Assembly: GCA_002633025.1 (NCBI GenBank)
Contig: NMRB01000072.1
Location: forward strand, 367,981-431,980
Reading direction: 5' to 3'
DNA: 64,000 nt
From: Notospermus geniculatus
Lineage: Eukaryota > Nemertea > Pilidiophora > Heteronemertea > Lineidae
The position numbers and the translations under genes were made by a program. The stretch's first letter is position 1. Every line of letters begins with the position of its first letter. The notes beneath the pieces were generated by a model. That model searched no databases. It was not told the DNA's origin and saw only the letters and a program-made list of their open reading frames with translations. Of the stretch, positions 63,632-64,000 are shown in pieces.

Positions 63632-64000
63632 TACGAGTTTGAATCTCTCCATCTCAAAAATCCTTCACAGGAACACAGTTTGTAACTTCACTGGAAATTA
63701 TTCATCCAATCGAAGTATGAACTTCGATTGGATCAACATAAGGTATTAAACTCAGGGATATTGTACTGTGCATGTAGGTCTTATCTTCGAAGACTCATGG
63801 CAGACAGAGGAAGCTTTATCATTTCTGTTCAATGCACTTGTAAACATATTCTCTCCAATTGGTAACTCTCTGCATCTTTTCCTTTGTTCCATGACTGACT
63901 GAAATATTTTGAATGTCCCACCCAACACAAGCTACTTGTTTATGATTTACCGGGAAGAATTTTCTGACATCATTTTGAGAAGTTGGAATCAGGAGACTGA

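Overview
The window is animal nuclear DNA. Coding sequence is split into short exons with GT-AG introns, poly(A) signals can be placed, and the intergenic DNA is crowded with non-LTR retroelement fragments, tRNA-derived SINE-like sequences and dozens of small inverted-repeat DNA elements (MITEs). The gene content (Src-family kinases, D-aspartate oxidase, PLGRKT, short-chain-collagen C4-like proteins), together with frequent TAGGCCT and ACATGTACATGTA words, suggests a marine invertebrate deuterostome such as an acorn worm, sea urchin or amphioxus. That placement is inference; the species cannot be read from the window.

Left third (1-26,300). This is a cluster of short-chain-collagen-C4-like type II membrane protein genes on the minus strand and D-aspartate oxidase (DDO) genes on the plus strand, arranged head to head. 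Unit 1 (1-8,526) has collagen-like gene A and a DDO copy that stops after exon 7 of 10. Unit 3 (17,293-26,280) has collagen-like gene C and a complete ten-exon DDO gene. The two units are nearly identical, like alleles or a very young duplication. Between them lies a more diverged collagen-like gene B, carrying a LINE, an assembly gap and a 2.7-kb inverted-repeat element, plus an exon-2 remnant of a fourth copy split by a 634-bp element. Unit 1 ends at a single N (8,527), where the two units stop matching, so part of this layout may be an unmerged second haplotype.

Middle (26,300-56,400). A possible terminal exon of an unrecognised gene (28,135-28,308) is followed by two complete Src-family tyrosine kinase genes placed head to head. 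The minus-strand gene (39,924 to 30,536) is Src42A/FRK-like, with two interchangeable last exons of identical length. The plus-strand gene (45,289-52,098) has two tandem versions of the exon encoding the second half of the SH2 domain, separated by an intron of only 40 nt, and an unusual activation loop. Both predicted proteins begin Met-Gly, with cysteines close behind, as expected for myristoylated and palmitoylated membrane-attached kinases.

Right end (56,400-64,000). The 3' part of a minus-strand gene for a single-pass membrane protein with a fibronectin-III-like domain is followed by a partly duplicated, repeat-rich stretch holding an 813-bp Mutator-like element with a visible empty site. 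Last comes a complete four-exon plasminogen receptor (PLGRKT) gene on the plus strand. Exon joins for all named genes were checked by hand for splice sites and reading phase; no homology search was possible.
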